Positions 18,191 through 27,576 of a stretch of DNA of 64,000 nucleotides are shown piece by piece. Numbering within the stretch: position 1 is the stretch's first letter; the number at the start of each line of letters is the position of its first letter. The notes beneath the pieces were generated by a model, which saw only the letters and a list, made by a program, of their open reading frames with translations, was not told the origin of the DNA and did not search any database. Position numbers and translations under genes: made by a program. This DNA comes from Pseudomonas mangiferae (GTDB lineage Bacteria; Pseudomonadota; Gammaproteobacteria; Pseudomonadales; Pseudomonadaceae), in the NCBI RefSeq assembly GCF_007109405.1, contig NZ_VJOY01000003.1, positions 1 to 64,000 of the forward strand, read 5' to 3'.

Positions 18191-18931
18191 ATGCCGACCG
18201 TCACACCGATCTACCTGGGTTGCGCGGGCTGGAGCCTGCCCCGGGAGCAATGGCCCGCCTTCCCCGAGGCCGGCAGCCACCTGCAGCGCTACGCCGCGCG
18301 CTTCCCGGCGGTGGAGATCAACAGTTCGTTCTACCGTCCGCACCGCCCGGAGACCTATGCGCGCTGGGCCGCCAGCGTGCCATCGACGTTCCGCTTTTCG
18401 GTGAAGGTGCCCAAGCAGATCACCCATGAACGACGCTTGCAGGGGTGCGACGAGGCCCTGCAAGGCTTCCTCGACCAGTGCACCCGGCTCGGCGATACCC
18501 TCGGTTGCCTGCTGATCCAGCTGCCACCGTCGCTGCGTTACGAGGCTCCGGTGGCGGAAGCGTTCTTCGGCGCGCTGCGGGCGCGCTACGCCGGCGACGC
18601 GGTGCTGGAACCGCGGCACGACAGCTGGCTAGAGGCCGAGCCACTGCTACGTGCGCAACGCATCGGCCGGGTGGCCGCCGATCCCACGCCCCTCAGCGGT
18701 GGCGACCGGCCGGCGGGCTGGCCCGGCATTCGCTATTACCGCCTGCATGGCTCGCCGCGCATCTATTACTCCAGCTACCCTCGCGACGACCTGGAGCGCC
18801 TGGCGCAGACCCTGCGCGCCGAGCAGGACCAGGGGGCGAGCGCCTGGTGCATCTTCGACAATACCGCCAGCGGCGCCGCCGTGCCCAACGCCCTGGAACT
18901 GGACGCCCTGCTCCGCCCGGCCGCCGGCTAA
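18191..18931 (+). CDS. DUF72 family protein (YecE-like)
   Basis: A 246-residue DUF72 protein, a TIM-barrel-like family of unknown function. Typical segments are YLGCAGWSLP at the N-terminus, FPAVEINSSFYRPHRPETYARW, FSVKVPKQITHERRL and the late YYRLHGSPRIYYSSY and CIFDNTASGAAV. It overlaps the convergent second uvrA gene by four bases at the stop codons, so no terminator separates them. The start ATG 18191 follows GAGGACC. Function is unknown; the family is conserved with DNA-repair and sugar-metabolism neighbours in various bacteria. Confidence 0.82.
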   Translation: MPTVTPIYLGCAGWSLPREQWPAFPEAGSHLQRYAARFPAVEINSSFYRPHRPETYARWAASVPSTFRFSVKVPKQITHERRLQGCDEALQGFLDQCTRLGDTLGCLLIQLPPSLRYEAPVAEAFFGALRARYAGDAVLEPRHDSWLEAEPLLRAQRIGRVAADPTPLSGGDRPAGWPGIRYYRLHGSPRIYYSSYPRDDLERLAQTLRAEQDQGASAWCIFDNTASGAAVPNALELDALLRPAAG

Positions 18932-21591
18932 CCGGCCCTGCGCGCCAGGGCGTTCCGCAGGTACGCCGCGGTGCGGCTGCGGGGCTCGGCGGCCACGGTC
19001 TCCGGCGTGCCGCTGGCCACCACCTGCCCACCCTCCTCGCCCGCGCCCGGCCCCAGGTCGATCACCCAGTCGCAGCCGGCCACCACGCCCATGTTGTGCT
19101 CCACCAGTACCACGCTGTTGCCATCGGCCACCAGGCCGTCCAGCTGGACCAGCAGCCGGTCGATATCCAGCGGGTGCAGGCCGGTGGTGGGCTCGTCGAG
19201 GACGAACAGGGTGGCGCCCCGCTGGCTGCGCTGCAGTTCGGTGACCAGCTTGATGCGCTGGGCCTCGCCGCCGGACAGTTCGGTGGCCGGCTGACCCAGG
19301 CGCAGGTAGCCGAGGCCGATGGCCTTGAGCAGGTGCAGCGGGCGGACGATGCCCGGCTGGTCGGCGAAGAACCCGCAGGCGTCATCCACCGTGAGGCCGA
19401 GGACATCGGCGATGGTCTTGTCCTGCCAGGTGATGGCCAGGGTGTCGGGGTTGTAGCGGGCCCCCTGGCAGGTGGGACAGGGCGCATAGACGCTGGGCAT
19501 GAACAGCAGCTCGACGCTGACGAACCCCTCGCCTTCGCAGGTGGGGCAGCGCCCCTTGGCGACGTTGAAGGAAAAGCGCCCGGCGTCGTAGCCGCGCTTC
19601 CGGGCGGCAGGGGTCGCGGCGAACAGCTTGCGGACGGCGTCGAACAACCCGGTGTAGGTGGCGAGATTGGAGCGCGGCGTGCGGCCGATGGGCATCTGGT
19701 CCACCTGCACCAGGCGCCGGATCGTCTCCAGGCCACCGGTGATGCGGCCACCGACCGGTTGCAGGGGTGCATCGTCCAGGCTCGCCGACTCTTCGTCCTC
19801 CGCTTCAGCGCTCCGCCCCAGGTGCGCCCCCACCAGGTCCAGCAAGGCCTGGCTCACCAGGCTGGACTTGCCCGAGCCGGAGATGCCGGTCACCGCGCAC
19901 AGGCAGCCCAGGGGGATCGCCACCTGCAGATCCTGCAGGTTGTTACGACTGACGCCCTCCAGCCGCAGCCAGTGGCGCGGGATGCGGCGCGGCCGGTCCA
20001 GGGGCTGCGCCTCGTCGAACAGGTAACGCCGGGTGTGGGACGCCGCCACCGCCGCCAACCCCGGCGGCGGTCCGCTGTAGAGCACCTGGCCGCCGTGCTC
20101 GCCGGCCTCCGGCCCCACGTCCACCAGCCAGTCGGCGCGGCGCATGGTCTCCAGGTCGTGCTCCACCACGAACAGCGAATTGCCCGCTGCCTTGAGCTGC
20201 TCCAGGGCATCGAACAGCGCCTCGGCATCCGCCGGGTGCAGGCCTGCGGTAGGTTCGTCGAGCACGTAGATCACGCCGAACAGCTGGGAGGTCAGTTGGG
20301 TGGCCAAGCGCAGCCGCTGCAACTCGCCGGAGGAAAGGGTCGGCGTGCTGCGCTCCAGGGCCAGGTGGCCCAGCCCCAGGTCGTTCAGGGAAACGATGCG
20401 CTGCAACAGGTCGCTGGCCAGCCGGCGCGCCGCGAGGCGCTTCTCCGGGGACAGAGCACCGGTGCGGCGCACGTCCGGTGCCCCGACATGGGCCGAGCCG
20501 CCGGCCGCCACCCGGCGCGCGGTGTCCGCCCGGGCGCGCTCGCGGCCGAGAGGGCGTTCGGGCACCGTCTCGTCGGCCCCGTAGCGCCCCTCGGCCACCT
20601 CGTGCAGCAGGTCGGCCAGGCGCACCAGCGGCAGCCGCGACAGCTCGCCGATGTCCAGCCCGGCGAAGGTCACCGACAGCGCCGCGCGGGTCAGGCGCTT
20701 GCCGTCGCACACCGGGCAGAGCCCGCCCACCATGAACTGCGAGACCCGCTTCTTCATCAGCGCGCTCTGGGACTGGCTGAAGGTGTGCAGGACATAACGC
20801 CGGGCGCCGCTGAACGTGCCCTGGTAGCTAGGCTCCAGCTTGCGCTCCAGAGCCCGGCGGGTCTCCTGCGGGGACAGGCCGGCGTACACCGGCACCGTCG
20901 GCTGCTCGTCGGTGAACAGGATCCAGTCGCGCTGCTCCCGGGGCAGGTCGCGCCAGGGAATGTCGACGTCGTAGCCCAGGGTGACGAGGATGTCCCGCAG
21001 GTTCTGCCCCTGCCAGGCGGTGGGCCAGGCCGCTACCGCGCGCTGACGGATGGTGAGGGAATCGTCCGGCACCATGGAGCGCTCGGTGACCTCGTAGACC
21101 CGTCCCAGGCCATGGCAGCGGGGACAGGCACCCTGGGGCAGGTTGGGCGAGAAATCCTCCGCGTACAGCATCGGCTGGTCCGGCGGGTAGTGCCCGGCGC
21201 GGGAATACAGCATGCGCACCAGGCTCGACAGGCCGGTGACGCTGCCCACCGAGGAGCGCGTGCTGGGCGTCCCCCGCTGCTGCTGCAGGGCCACCGCCGG
21301 CGGCAGGCCATCGATGGCGTCCACCTCCGGCACGCCCACCTGGTCGATCAGCCGCCGCGCGTAGGGCGCCACGGACTCGAAGTAGCGCCGCTGGGCCTCG
21401 GCGTAGAGCGTACCGAAGGCCAGGGAGGATTTGCCGGAACCGGAAATACCGGTGAACACCACCAGGGCATCCCGGGGAATCCGCAGGTCGACGTTCTTCA
21501 GGTTGTGTTCGCGGGCGCCGCGCACCTGGACGAAGCCGGTGAATGGCGGCAGATCGGCGCGTGACGGCGGCGCCTTGCGGTCAGAGGCCAT
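18928..21591 (-). CDS. UvrA paralogue (UvrA2-type ABC ATPase)
   Basis: An 887-residue UvrA-family protein with two ABC modules. It shows Walker A FTGISGSGKSS near residue 50, a first ABC signature LSSGELQRLRLATQL, a second Walker A VTGISGSGKSS and a second signature LSGGEAQRIKLVTEL. Zinc-type CxxC pairs occur at CPRCHGLG and CPTCEGEG with PTCQGARYN. It is shorter than the roughly 940 residues of housekeeping UvrA. UvrA2-type proteins lack or change the UvrB-binding region and are linked to tolerance of DNA-binding drugs and damage. Housekeeping uvrA should lie elsewhere. Confidence 0.85.
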   Translation of the reverse strand: MASDRKAPPSRADLPPFTGFVQVRGAREHNLKNVDLRIPRDALVVFTGISGSGKSSLAFGTLYAEAQRRYFESVAPYARRLIDQVGVPEVDAIDGLPPAVALQQQRGTPSTRSSVGSVTGLSSLVRMLYSRAGHYPPDQPMLYAEDFSPNLPQGACPRCHGLGRVYEVTERSMVPDDSLTIRQRAVAAWPTAWQGQNLRDILVTLGYDVDIPWRDLPREQRDWILFTDEQPTVPVYAGLSPQETRRALERKLEPSYQGTFSGARRYVLHTFSQSQSALMKKRVSQFMVGGLCPVCDGKRLTRAALSVTFAGLDIGELSRLPLVRLADLLHEVAEGRYGADETVPERPLGRERARADTARRVAAGGSAHVGAPDVRRTGALSPEKRLAARRLASDLLQRIVSLNDLGLGHLALERSTPTLSSGELQRLRLATQLTSQLFGVIYVLDEPTAGLHPADAEALFDALEQLKAAGNSLFVVEHDLETMRRADWLVDVGPEAGEHGGQVLYSGPPPGLAAVAASHTRRYLFDEAQPLDRPRRIPRHWLRLEGVSRNNLQDLQVAIPLGCLCAVTGISGSGKSSLVSQALLDLVGAHLGRSAEAEDEESASLDDAPLQPVGGRITGGLETIRRLVQVDQMPIGRTPRSNLATYTGLFDAVRKLFAATPAARKRGYDAGRFSFNVAKGRCPTCEGEGFVSVELLFMPSVYAPCPTCQGARYNPDTLAITWQDKTIADVLGLTVDDACGFFADQPGIVRPLHLLKAIGLGYLRLGQPATELSGGEAQRIKLVTELQRSQRGATLFVLDEPTTGLHPLDIDRLLVQLDGLVADGNSVVLVEHNMGVVAGCDWVIDLGPGAGEEGGQVVASGTPETVAAEPRSRTAAYLRNALARRAG

Positions 21592-21663
21592 GAGCGAGGG
21601 GTTCCAGGACGATGTCTGCCTTGGAGGGTCGCCGACGGCGGCGTGTTCCAGCGACCGGAGGGG

Positions 21664-22545
21664 TCAGGCCGAGGTGCCCAGCAGCGCCACGAATTCCCGG
21701 GCCGCCTTGCGCAGCGGGTTGCTGCGCAGCCAGACCGCATGAACCGGCAGCTTCAGCTCGTTGGGGGTGTTGCGGAAGGCGATCCGGGTCAGCCGTCCCT
21801 GGGCGAGCCGCGGGGCGATGGCCGACAGCGGAAAATTGCCCCAGCCCAGCCCCGCTTCCACCAGGTCGAGGGCGGTGGCCAGGCTGTCGGTGCGCCAGAA
21901 GGACTCCGCCACCAGGGGGCGGGTATCGGCCAGGGGTCGCTCGCGGCTGGCCACCAGGATCTGGCGGATCTGCACCAGGTCCTCCAGGTACAGGGCGCGC
22001 CCGGCCGCCACCGCGGGGTGATCGCGGGCGAGGACCGCCACCAGCGACGCGCTGCCCACCCGCTGGAACGCCTCGCGCACCTCCACGCCGAGACCGGCGA
22101 AGGCCAGCACGACATCGAGATGGCCCGCGTGAAGCCCGGCCAGGATGTCATCCTGGGGCGCCGTCGCCACGTCGATCTCCAGCAACGGGTAACGGTCGGC
22201 CAGGGTCTTCACCGCGGCCACCAGGGGCGCGCGGTCGAGGTCGGCAGCGATCCCCAGGGCGAGGCGGCTCTCCAGCCCGGTGGACAGCTCCAGGGCATGC
22301 ACCTGCAACTGCTGCAGTTGCTGGGCGACCATCCGCGCGTAAGGCACCAGGGACTGGGCCTGGGCGGTGGGCACCGGCTCGCGCCGGGAGCGGTCGAACA
22401 GCACCAGGCCCAGCTCGGCTTCCAGGTTGGCGATTCCCATGCTCACTGCTGACGGCACTTTTCCCAGGGATCGCGCCGCCGCCGAGAACGACCCCCGTTC
22501 GATCACCGCGAGGAACAACTGGATGTTGTCGCTGGAAAACCCCAT
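21664..22545 (-). CDS. LysR-family regulator, probable controller of the PACE exporter
   Basis: A 293-residue LysR protein. The winged helix starts MGFSSDNIQLFLAVIERGSFSAAARSLGK, and the effector domain spans about 90-290. ATG 22545 with GGAGA nine bases upstream is preferred; the longer frame extends across the intergenic region. It is divergent from the PACE-family gene at 22658 with a 112-bp gap. This is the same arrangement as the AceR-AceI pair, in which the LysR protein activates the exporter in response to a biocide or polyamine. The effector here is not known. Confidence 0.85.
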   Translation of the reverse strand: MGFSSDNIQLFLAVIERGSFSAAARSLGKVPSAVSMGIANLEAELGLVLFDRSRREPVPTAQAQSLVPYARMVAQQLQQLQVHALELSTGLESRLALGIAADLDRAPLVAAVKTLADRYPLLEIDVATAPQDDILAGLHAGHLDVVLAFAGLGVEVREAFQRVGSASLVAVLARDHPAVAAGRALYLEDLVQIRQILVASRERPLADTRPLVAESFWRTDSLATALDLVEAGLGWGNFPLSAIAPRLAQGRLTRIAFRNTPNELKLPVHAVWLRSNPLRKAAREFVALLGTSA

Positions 22546-22657
22546 GACGTTCTTTCTCCAAAACTGACAGGAGCCAACTTTTCCTTCATCAGTGCTGACT
22601 CTACCGTGTCCCGCCTGCCCTCGCATTCCCGGGTGGTAGACGCTACGAGGACATTCC

Positions 22658-23107
22658 GTGCAAGGCTTGAAACGCAAACTGCTGTACGTCTCGTTGTACG
22701 AGGTCATCGGCATGATCATTTCCACCACTGGCCTGGCTCTGCTGTCGGGCACCGCCCCCACCCATACCGGTCCGCTGGCGGTGATGATCACCAGCGTCGC
22801 GGTGACCTGGAACCTGATCTACACCTACCTCTTCGAATGGTGGGAGAGCCGCCAGGCCGAACGCGGACGCGGTGCCAAGCGGCGCATCCAGCACGCGGTG
22901 GGCTTCCAGCTGACCCTGATCGTCTTTCTCATCCCGCTGATCGCCTGGTGGATGGGCACCACCCTCTGGGACGCCTTCCTGCTGGACGTAGCGCTGATCG
23001 TGCTGATCCCCTGCTACACCTTCGGCTTCAACTGGACTTTCGACCGGCTGTTCGGGCTGCCCGCCTCCGCCCTGCCCGCGGCGCCCGCAGCCGATGGCAC
23101 CTCGTGA
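22658..23107 (+). CDS. PACE-family (AceI-like) multidrug exporter
   Basis: A 149-residue protein with four transmembrane helices arranged as two bacterial transmembrane pairs, the PACE family (chlorhexidine, acriflavine and polyamine export). The essential membrane-embedded glutamate of AceI, Glu15, is at exactly residue 15 here (VSLYEVIGM). Other conserved segments are NLIYTYLFEWWESR after helix 2 and CYTFGFNWTFDRLF after helix 4. The start is GTG 22658, preceded by GAGGA eight bases upstream. It is divergent from a LysR gene that probably regulates it. Confidence 0.9.
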   Translation: MQGLKRKLLYVSLYEVIGMIISTTGLALLSGTAPTHTGPLAVMITSVAVTWNLIYTYLFEWWESRQAERGRGAKRRIQHAVGFQLTLIVFLIPLIAWWMGTTLWDAFLLDVALIVLIPCYTFGFNWTFDRLFGLPASALPAAPAADGTS

Positions 23108-23516
23108 GGCGTTCGGTCTTACGCACGAATAGCGAAAGTCCTACACGACGTCGGGTGGGCTGGCGCTGGTCCGCACCTCCACACTTTCGTATTCTTTGCT
23201 TCACCAACTGCAGCACAGGATGTGCTCAGGTCAGGGATGACGTGACCTTCGCCAGGACGGCGGCCGACAGGATGTTGGCATGCAAGGTCAGCAAAAACCC
23301 GCTTCGGCGGGTTTTTTGTTGCCTGGAGAAAAGTGCCGGACCTGCGCTATTGCGGGAACCGGGGACCACCGCTCGAAGACCTGCGCAGGCGACGCTGCCG
23401 GCGGGTTTGAAAGGTGCAGGCGATGGCAGAGGATGGAAGCTGTCGTTCTGAGAAGTGGGCCGACTCGATGCGCATCCAAGCACGCCATCCAGTCGCTCGG
23501 CCCTTTCCGAAGGCAC
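23108..23516. other. Gap after the PACE gene with one intrinsic terminator
   Basis: About 410 bases between the PACE exporter and the tRNA terminator. The only clear element is the hairpin at 23293-23317. Short open frames on both strands overlap it and show no recognisable protein feature. Nothing else is seen. Confidence 0.6.
23293..23317 (+). terminator. Intrinsic terminator, likely bidirectional
   Basis: AAAAACCCGC-TTCG-GCGGGTTTTTT: a stable tetraloop stem with T-run on the plus strand and an A-run that gives T's on the other strand. It ends the PACE transcript and can stop read-through from the tRNA side. Confidence 0.85.
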
Positions 23517-23541
23517 AAAAAAAGCTGCCCGTAGGCAGCTT
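23517..23541 (-). terminator. Intrinsic terminator of the tRNA operon
   Basis: On the minus strand, AAGCTGCC-TACG-GGCAGCTT is followed by seven T's. It lies 29 bases after the 3' end of tRNA-Asp, so it ends the tRNA-Val/tRNA-Asp transcript. Confidence 0.88.
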
Positions 23542-23569
23542 CTTCTGTTTCTCCGCGAGGAGAAGGATA

Positions 23570-23646
23570 TGGCGCAGCGGACGGGACTCGAACCCGCGAC
23601 CCCCGGCGTGACAGGCCGGTATTCTAACCGACTGAACTACCGCTGC
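23570..23646 (-). tRNA. tRNA-Asp (anticodon GTC)
   Basis: A 77-nt cloverleaf with encoded CCA. The acceptor stem is GCAGCGG/CCGCTGC with discriminator G. The anticodon arm is CCGGC-CTGTCAC-GCCGG, giving GTC, and the T-arm GTTCGAGTC is intact. It is second of two tRNAs on the minus strand, 34 bases after tRNA-Val. Confidence 0.97.
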
Positions 23647-23680
23647 GCGTCGGCCGGACTTTCGTCCGTAATTCGCAAGA

Positions 23681-23756
23681 TGGTGGCTGATGACGGGATC
23701 GAACCGCCGACCCCCTGCGTGTGATGCAGGTGCTCTCCCAGCTGAGCTAATCAGCC
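23681..23756 (-). tRNA. tRNA-Val (anticodon CAC)
   Basis: A 76-nt cloverleaf with encoded CCA. The acceptor stem is GGCTGAT/ATCAGCC with discriminator A. The anticodon arm is CCTGC-ATCACAC-GCAGG, giving CAC, which reads GTG codons. The D-arm GCTC...GAGC and T-arm GTTCGATCC are normal. It is first of the pair on the minus strand. Confidence 0.95.
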
Positions 23757-23839
23757 GATCGCCTTGCGAGGTGGCGAAATTTACGCAGTGGCCGATGCTA
23801 AGTCAATACCCGGCTTGGGTTTTTTTATGAAACCCATGA

Positions 23840-23860
23840 CCGGACGCCATCGGCGCCCGG
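23840..23860 (-). terminator. Hairpin after the chemoreceptor gene
   Basis: On the minus strand, CCGGGCGCC-GAT-GGCGTCCGG with one G-T pair, starting 10 bases after the stop. A second small stem (GGGTTT/AAACCC, 23817-23835) lies just beyond. The T-run is poor, so efficiency is uncertain. Confidence 0.5.
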
Positions 23861-23869
23861 CCCTCTTCC

Positions 23870-25762
23870 TCAGATGCGGAAGCTGTCCACCAGGACTTTC
23901 AGGCGGGTGGCCTGTTGCTCCAGGTCGGCGCAGGCGCGCAGGGTGGCGTGAAGGTTCTCCACGCCTTCTTGGTTGAGGGTGTTGATCTCGGTGATATCCA
24001 TGTTCAGGGTCTCGATCACCGAGGTCTGTTCCTCGGTGGCGGTGGCCACGGACTGGTTCATGCCGTCGATCTCGCCGATGCGGTGGGTCACGCTGCTCAG
24101 GCGCTCGCCGGCCTGGTTGGCGATCTCCACGCTTTCCTCGCTGTAGCGCTGGCTCTCGGTCATGGTATTGACCGCTTCACGAGCACCCACCTGCAGCTCC
24201 TCGATCATCTTCTGGATTTCCTGGGCCGATTCCTGGGTCCGGTGGGCCAGGTTGCGCACCTCATCCGCCACCACGGCGAAGCCACGACCGGCCTCGCCCG
24301 CCCGGGCGGCCTCGATGGCAGCGTTGAGCGCCAGCAGGTTGGTCTGCTGGGAAATGCTCTTGATCACTTCCAGGATCTGCCCGATGTTCACCGTCTTGCT
24401 GTTGAGGGTCTCGATGTTGGCGCAGGAATCGCTGATCTTCGCCGACAGCTCGCTCATGGCGCGAATGGTCCGCTCCACTACCTGACGGCCATCCTCGGAC
24501 TGCACCCGGGCCTCGGAGGCCTGGTTGGACGCATCCGCGGCGTTGCGGGCGATTTCCTGGGCGGCGGCGCCCAGCTCGTTGATGGCGGCGGCCACGCTGT
24601 TGGTGCGCTGGGCCTGCTCGTCGGAGTTGCTCATGGACGAGTTGGAAGCATTGAGCACCAGCTTGGCGACTTCATTGACCTGGGCGGTGGTGGAGGACAC
24701 CTCGCGGATCGAACCGTGGATGCGCCCGACGAAGTGGTTGAAAGCGGTGGCCAGCTCGCCGAACTCGTCCTTGCCCTGGACGTCCAGGCGCTTGGTGAGG
24801 TCGCCCTCGCCCTGGGCGATGTCCTTCATGGCCGCGCCCATGTGGGTCAGTGGCAGCAGCAGCACGCGGATCAGCATCCCCAGCAGCAGGATGATCGCCA
24901 CCAGCGCGATCACCGTCGCCAGGATCGCCGAGGTGCGGAATTCCCGCAGGGAGGCGTAGGCCTTGTCCTTGTCGATGGACAGGCCCACGTACCATTGCAC
25001 CGAGGGCAGCCCAGTGACCGGGCTGAAGGTGACGATACGATCCTCGCCGTCAAGATTGCGCACTTCGTTGAGGGCATCGTTGATGGGCGGCGCGCCCTCG
25101 GGATAGATCTCCTTGAGGTTCTTCAGCACGCGGTTCTGGTCCGGATGCACCAGCACCGTGCCGTCGCCGCTCACCAGAAACGCGTAGCCCATGCCGCCGA
25201 AGTTCAGCGAGTTGACGATCCGCGCGATGGTTTCCAGCTTGAGGTCACCCGCCGCCACACCTCGGGTACCCGCCCCGCTGCCCACGGCCTTGGCGATGGT
25301 GATCAACAGCCCGTTGCTGCTGTCGGCGTCCATGTACGGCGGCGTCAGAACGGTGGTGGAAGCGGCCGCGGCGCCCTGGTACCAGGGCCGCGTGCGCGGG
25401 TCATAGCCGGCGGGCAGCTCGGTGTCCGGGGACTGCTGGTAGCCGCCATCGCCATGTCCGTAGTAGGCATAGAGGAAGGTGGACTTCATGGACTCGTGCT
25501 GCAGCGCGCCCAGCACTGCTTCCGGCTGGTCATCCTTGGCCACCGTCTGGGCCAGGTTCTCCACCAGCAGGATGCGCCCGCTGAGCCAGTTCTGGATGTT
25601 GCTGGCGGTGACCGTCCCCATTTCACGCAGGTAACTCTGCAGCTCGGTGCGGATGGACCGTCGCTGGAGATAGTCGTTGTACAGCGTGAAGCAGGAGAAC
25701 GCGGCGATCACCACCAAGGACGCCGCCAACAGGATCTTGTGGCTGAACCTGAGATTTTTCAT
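23870..25762 (-). CDS. Methyl-accepting chemotaxis protein, PctA/PctB/PctC-type amino-acid receptor
   Basis: A 630-residue receptor. It has a transmembrane helix (about 10-32), a periplasmic dCache domain (about 35-275), a second helix (about 277-300), HAMP (about 300-355) and a long cytoplasmic signalling helix with the tip [19 protein letters not shown]. The amino-acid-binding dCache pattern is present: Tyr120, Arg125, Trp127, Tyr128 (YDPRTRPWY), Tyr143, Asp145 and an Asp near 173. Sequence and length closely follow PctA of P. aeruginosa from memory. It should therefore sense L-amino acids directly. ATG 25762 has GAAGGA five bases upstream. Confidence 0.9.
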   Translation of the reverse strand: MKNLRFSHKILLAASLVVIAAFSCFTLYNDYLQRRSIRTELQSYLREMGTVTASNIQNWLSGRILLVENLAQTVAKDDQPEAVLGALQHESMKSTFLYAYYGHGDGGYQQSPDTELPAGYDPRTRPWYQGAAAASTTVLTPPYMDADSSNGLLITIAKAVGSGAGTRGVAAGDLKLETIARIVNSLNFGGMGYAFLVSGDGTVLVHPDQNRVLKNLKEIYPEGAPPINDALNEVRNLDGEDRIVTFSPVTGLPSVQWYVGLSIDKDKAYASLREFRTSAILATVIALVAIILLLGMLIRVLLLPLTHMGAAMKDIAQGEGDLTKRLDVQGKDEFGELATAFNHFVGRIHGSIREVSSTTAQVNEVAKLVLNASNSSMSNSDEQAQRTNSVAAAINELGAAAQEIARNAADASNQASEARVQSEDGRQVVERTIRAMSELSAKISDSCANIETLNSKTVNIGQILEVIKSISQQTNLLALNAAIEAARAGEAGRGFAVVADEVRNLAHRTQESAQEIQKMIEELQVGAREAVNTMTESQRYSEESVEIANQAGERLSSVTHRIGEIDGMNQSVATATEEQTSVIETLNMDITEINTLNQEGVENLHATLRACADLEQQATRLKVLVDSFRI

Positions 25763-25916
25763 GGCTTTCCTTCCCCTAGAAACCGTAATGAAGGCAGGTC
25801 CCGCGGGACCCACCGCGGTAACGCACAAGGCGTTTTCTGTGAAGCTCACGCCCTATGCAGACCATAGTTGAGCGAAATGGTCGCAGGGTCGAGCGACTGG
25901 ATGCCGCAGCGCGGTG

Positions 25917-26426
25917 TCAGCTGCCGGCCTTGAGACTCAGGCGGGCAGTCACCTGGCCTTGGTCACTGCGGTCGAGGCCGGCCTCCTGGATGTTCACCCC
26001 CTGCTCCTGCAGGTGCACGAACCAGCGCAGCAGCTGCGGGAACGGCGCCGGCTGCAGGCTGGCCTGGACGCCGGCCTCGCCCTCGTTGTCCAGCCGCTCT
26101 ATGGACAGTCCCTGCTCGGCGGCGCTGGCGGTGACCACACCTTGCAGGCGCGCCGGGTCGACCGTGCTGCGGGTCGGCTGCGCCTGGCGGGTGCGGGCTT
26201 CCGGCGCCCGGGCCTGCAAGTACGCATGCAGCTGGCGCTGCTGTTCGAAGTGGGTTCGCGCCTGCTCCAGACGACGCTCCGCCGGGCGCCAGAACCCCAG
26301 GTAGAGCAGCACCAGCAGCAGGAAACCGCCCAGCAGCGCCAGGGCCAGCCGGTCGCGAGGCGGCATCGTCTGCCAGCGCTGGGCGAGCGCGTCGCGCTGG
26401 GTTGAAAAAGGTAGCGTTCTGTTCAT
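25917..26426 (-). CDS. xcpZ: Type II secretion protein M (GspM)
   Basis: A 169-residue bitopic inner-membrane protein. It has a short cytoplasmic N-terminus, one transmembrane helix (about 28-45, LALALLGGFLLLVLLYLGF), a coiled linker and a ferredoxin-like periplasmic domain (about 80-165). GspM pairs with GspL in the inner-membrane platform. It is last in the minus-strand xcp operon and starts one base after the xcpY stop. Sequence of this family is poorly conserved; identification rests on topology and operon position. Confidence 0.9.
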   Translation of the reverse strand: MNRTLPFSTQRDALAQRWQTMPPRDRLALALLGGFLLLVLLYLGFWRPAERRLEQARTHFEQQRQLHAYLQARAPEARTRQAQPTRSTVDPARLQGVVTASAAEQGLSIERLDNEGEAGVQASLQPAPFPQLLRWFVHLQEQGVNIQEAGLDRSDQGQVTARLSLKAGS

Positions 26427-26427
26427 G

Positions 26428-27576
26428 TCAGCCTCCGATCACCAGACGTGCGCTCACCCCGCCGGCCTCGCGGCTGGCGGAACCCAGTTGCACCGCTAGG
26501 CCGGCGGCGATCAGCCGTTCGCGCAGCTGTTCCAGGTCCTCGAAGCCCGACGCCTGCACCTGCAGGGCCAGGTCGCCGCGGCTGTCGCTGAAATCCAGCT
26601 GCTGCACCTGCAGCCGTCCGTTGCCGGCGCCGACGGCGGTGGCCGCCTGGTCCATCAGGCTCAGGAGATGGCCCTGGCCGGCATCGCTGGCCGCCTCCAG
26701 GTGCTGGTCGAACTGGGCGCGCAGATTGATCAGCCGGGTGTCCTCGGGGAACAGCTCGCGGTAGAGCGCCTCGCTGGCCTGGGCGTAGGCCTCGCCGCGG
26801 CGCTCCAAGTGCCAGGCCTGGGCCAGGTTGAACCCCCACTGCAGCACCAACCACAGGCCGACCAGCGCCAGCAGCGGGCGCCACTGGCGCCAGCGCTGGT
26901 CACGCTCGCGCAGGTCGAACTCGGCCTGGGCGAGATCGGCGGCCCCGGCCACCTGGGAAGCCAGCCAGGCGAATGGCTCCGCCGGTGCCTGCCAGTCGTC
27001 GATGCCCGCCAGCACCTGTCGCGCGGGCGCGGCGTGGCCGTGCACCGGGGTCGGGCATACCGCGGCGAGGTCCGCCCAGTCGGCATCCTGCACGGCCATG
27101 CGGGTCGCCAGCTCGCCCCCCAGCAGCCAGCGCTCCGCCAGCCACAGCACATGGGTGCCTTCGGCCGGCAACAGGTCGGCATCCACGTGGATCGCCCGCG
27201 GCCGTCCACCGGCTTCGCCCGCCAACGCCAGCCAGTCGGCCAGCCAGGTGCGCCGTACCGCATAGACCCGCTGGCGCCCGTCGGGCAGCGAGGCCCCCAG
27301 GGCCAGGTGCATCGTCTCGACGTCCTCGGCGAGCAGCTCCTCGACGGCGAACGGCAACGCCTGGCGCAGCCAGCGGGCCTTCTGGGTGGGCAGTTGCACC
27401 GCGCAGGCGGTGATCGCCTCCACCGGCAGCACCAGCCGCCAGCCGGGGCCCGCCTGCACGACCGCCTCGGCGAACGGCAGAGTCGTGGTGCCGCCGCCCT
27501 CCACCAGGGTGACCGGGCAGCCCGCGTCGACGTCGACGAGCGCCTGCGGCGGCAAGAAAATGAAAGCCTGACTCAT
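26428..27576 (-). CDS. xcpY: Type II secretion protein L (GspL)
   Basis: A 382-residue protein with a large cytoplasmic actin-like domain (about 1-240), a transmembrane helix near 255-272 (LLALVGLWLVLQWGFNL) and a periplasmic ferredoxin-like domain. GspL recruits the ATPase XcpR to the membrane and binds XcpZ. The start overlaps the xcpX stop (ATGA). Length is normal for the family. Confidence 0.92.
   Translation of the reverse strand: MSQAFIFLPPQALVDVDAGCPVTLVEGGGTTTLPFAEAVVQAGPGWRLVLPVEAITACAVQLPTQKARWLRQALPFAVEELLAEDVETMHLALGASLPDGRQRVYAVRRTWLADWLALAGEAGGRPRAIHVDADLLPAEGTHVLWLAERWLLGGELATRMAVQDADWADLAAVCPTPVHGHAAPARQVLAGIDDWQAPAEPFAWLASQVAGAADLAQAEFDLRERDQRWRQWRPLLALVGLWLVLQWGFNLAQAWHLERRGEAYAQASEALYRELFPEDTRLINLRAQFDQHLEAASDAGQGHLLSLMDQAATAVGAGNGRLQVQQLDFSDSRGDLALQVQASGFEDLEQLRERLIAAGLAVQLGSASREAGGVSARLVIGG

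Noticed and set aside
23226-23516. 96-codon minus-strand frame between the PACE gene and tRNAs
   Set aside because: It spans an intrinsic terminator on both strands and has no recognisable feature.
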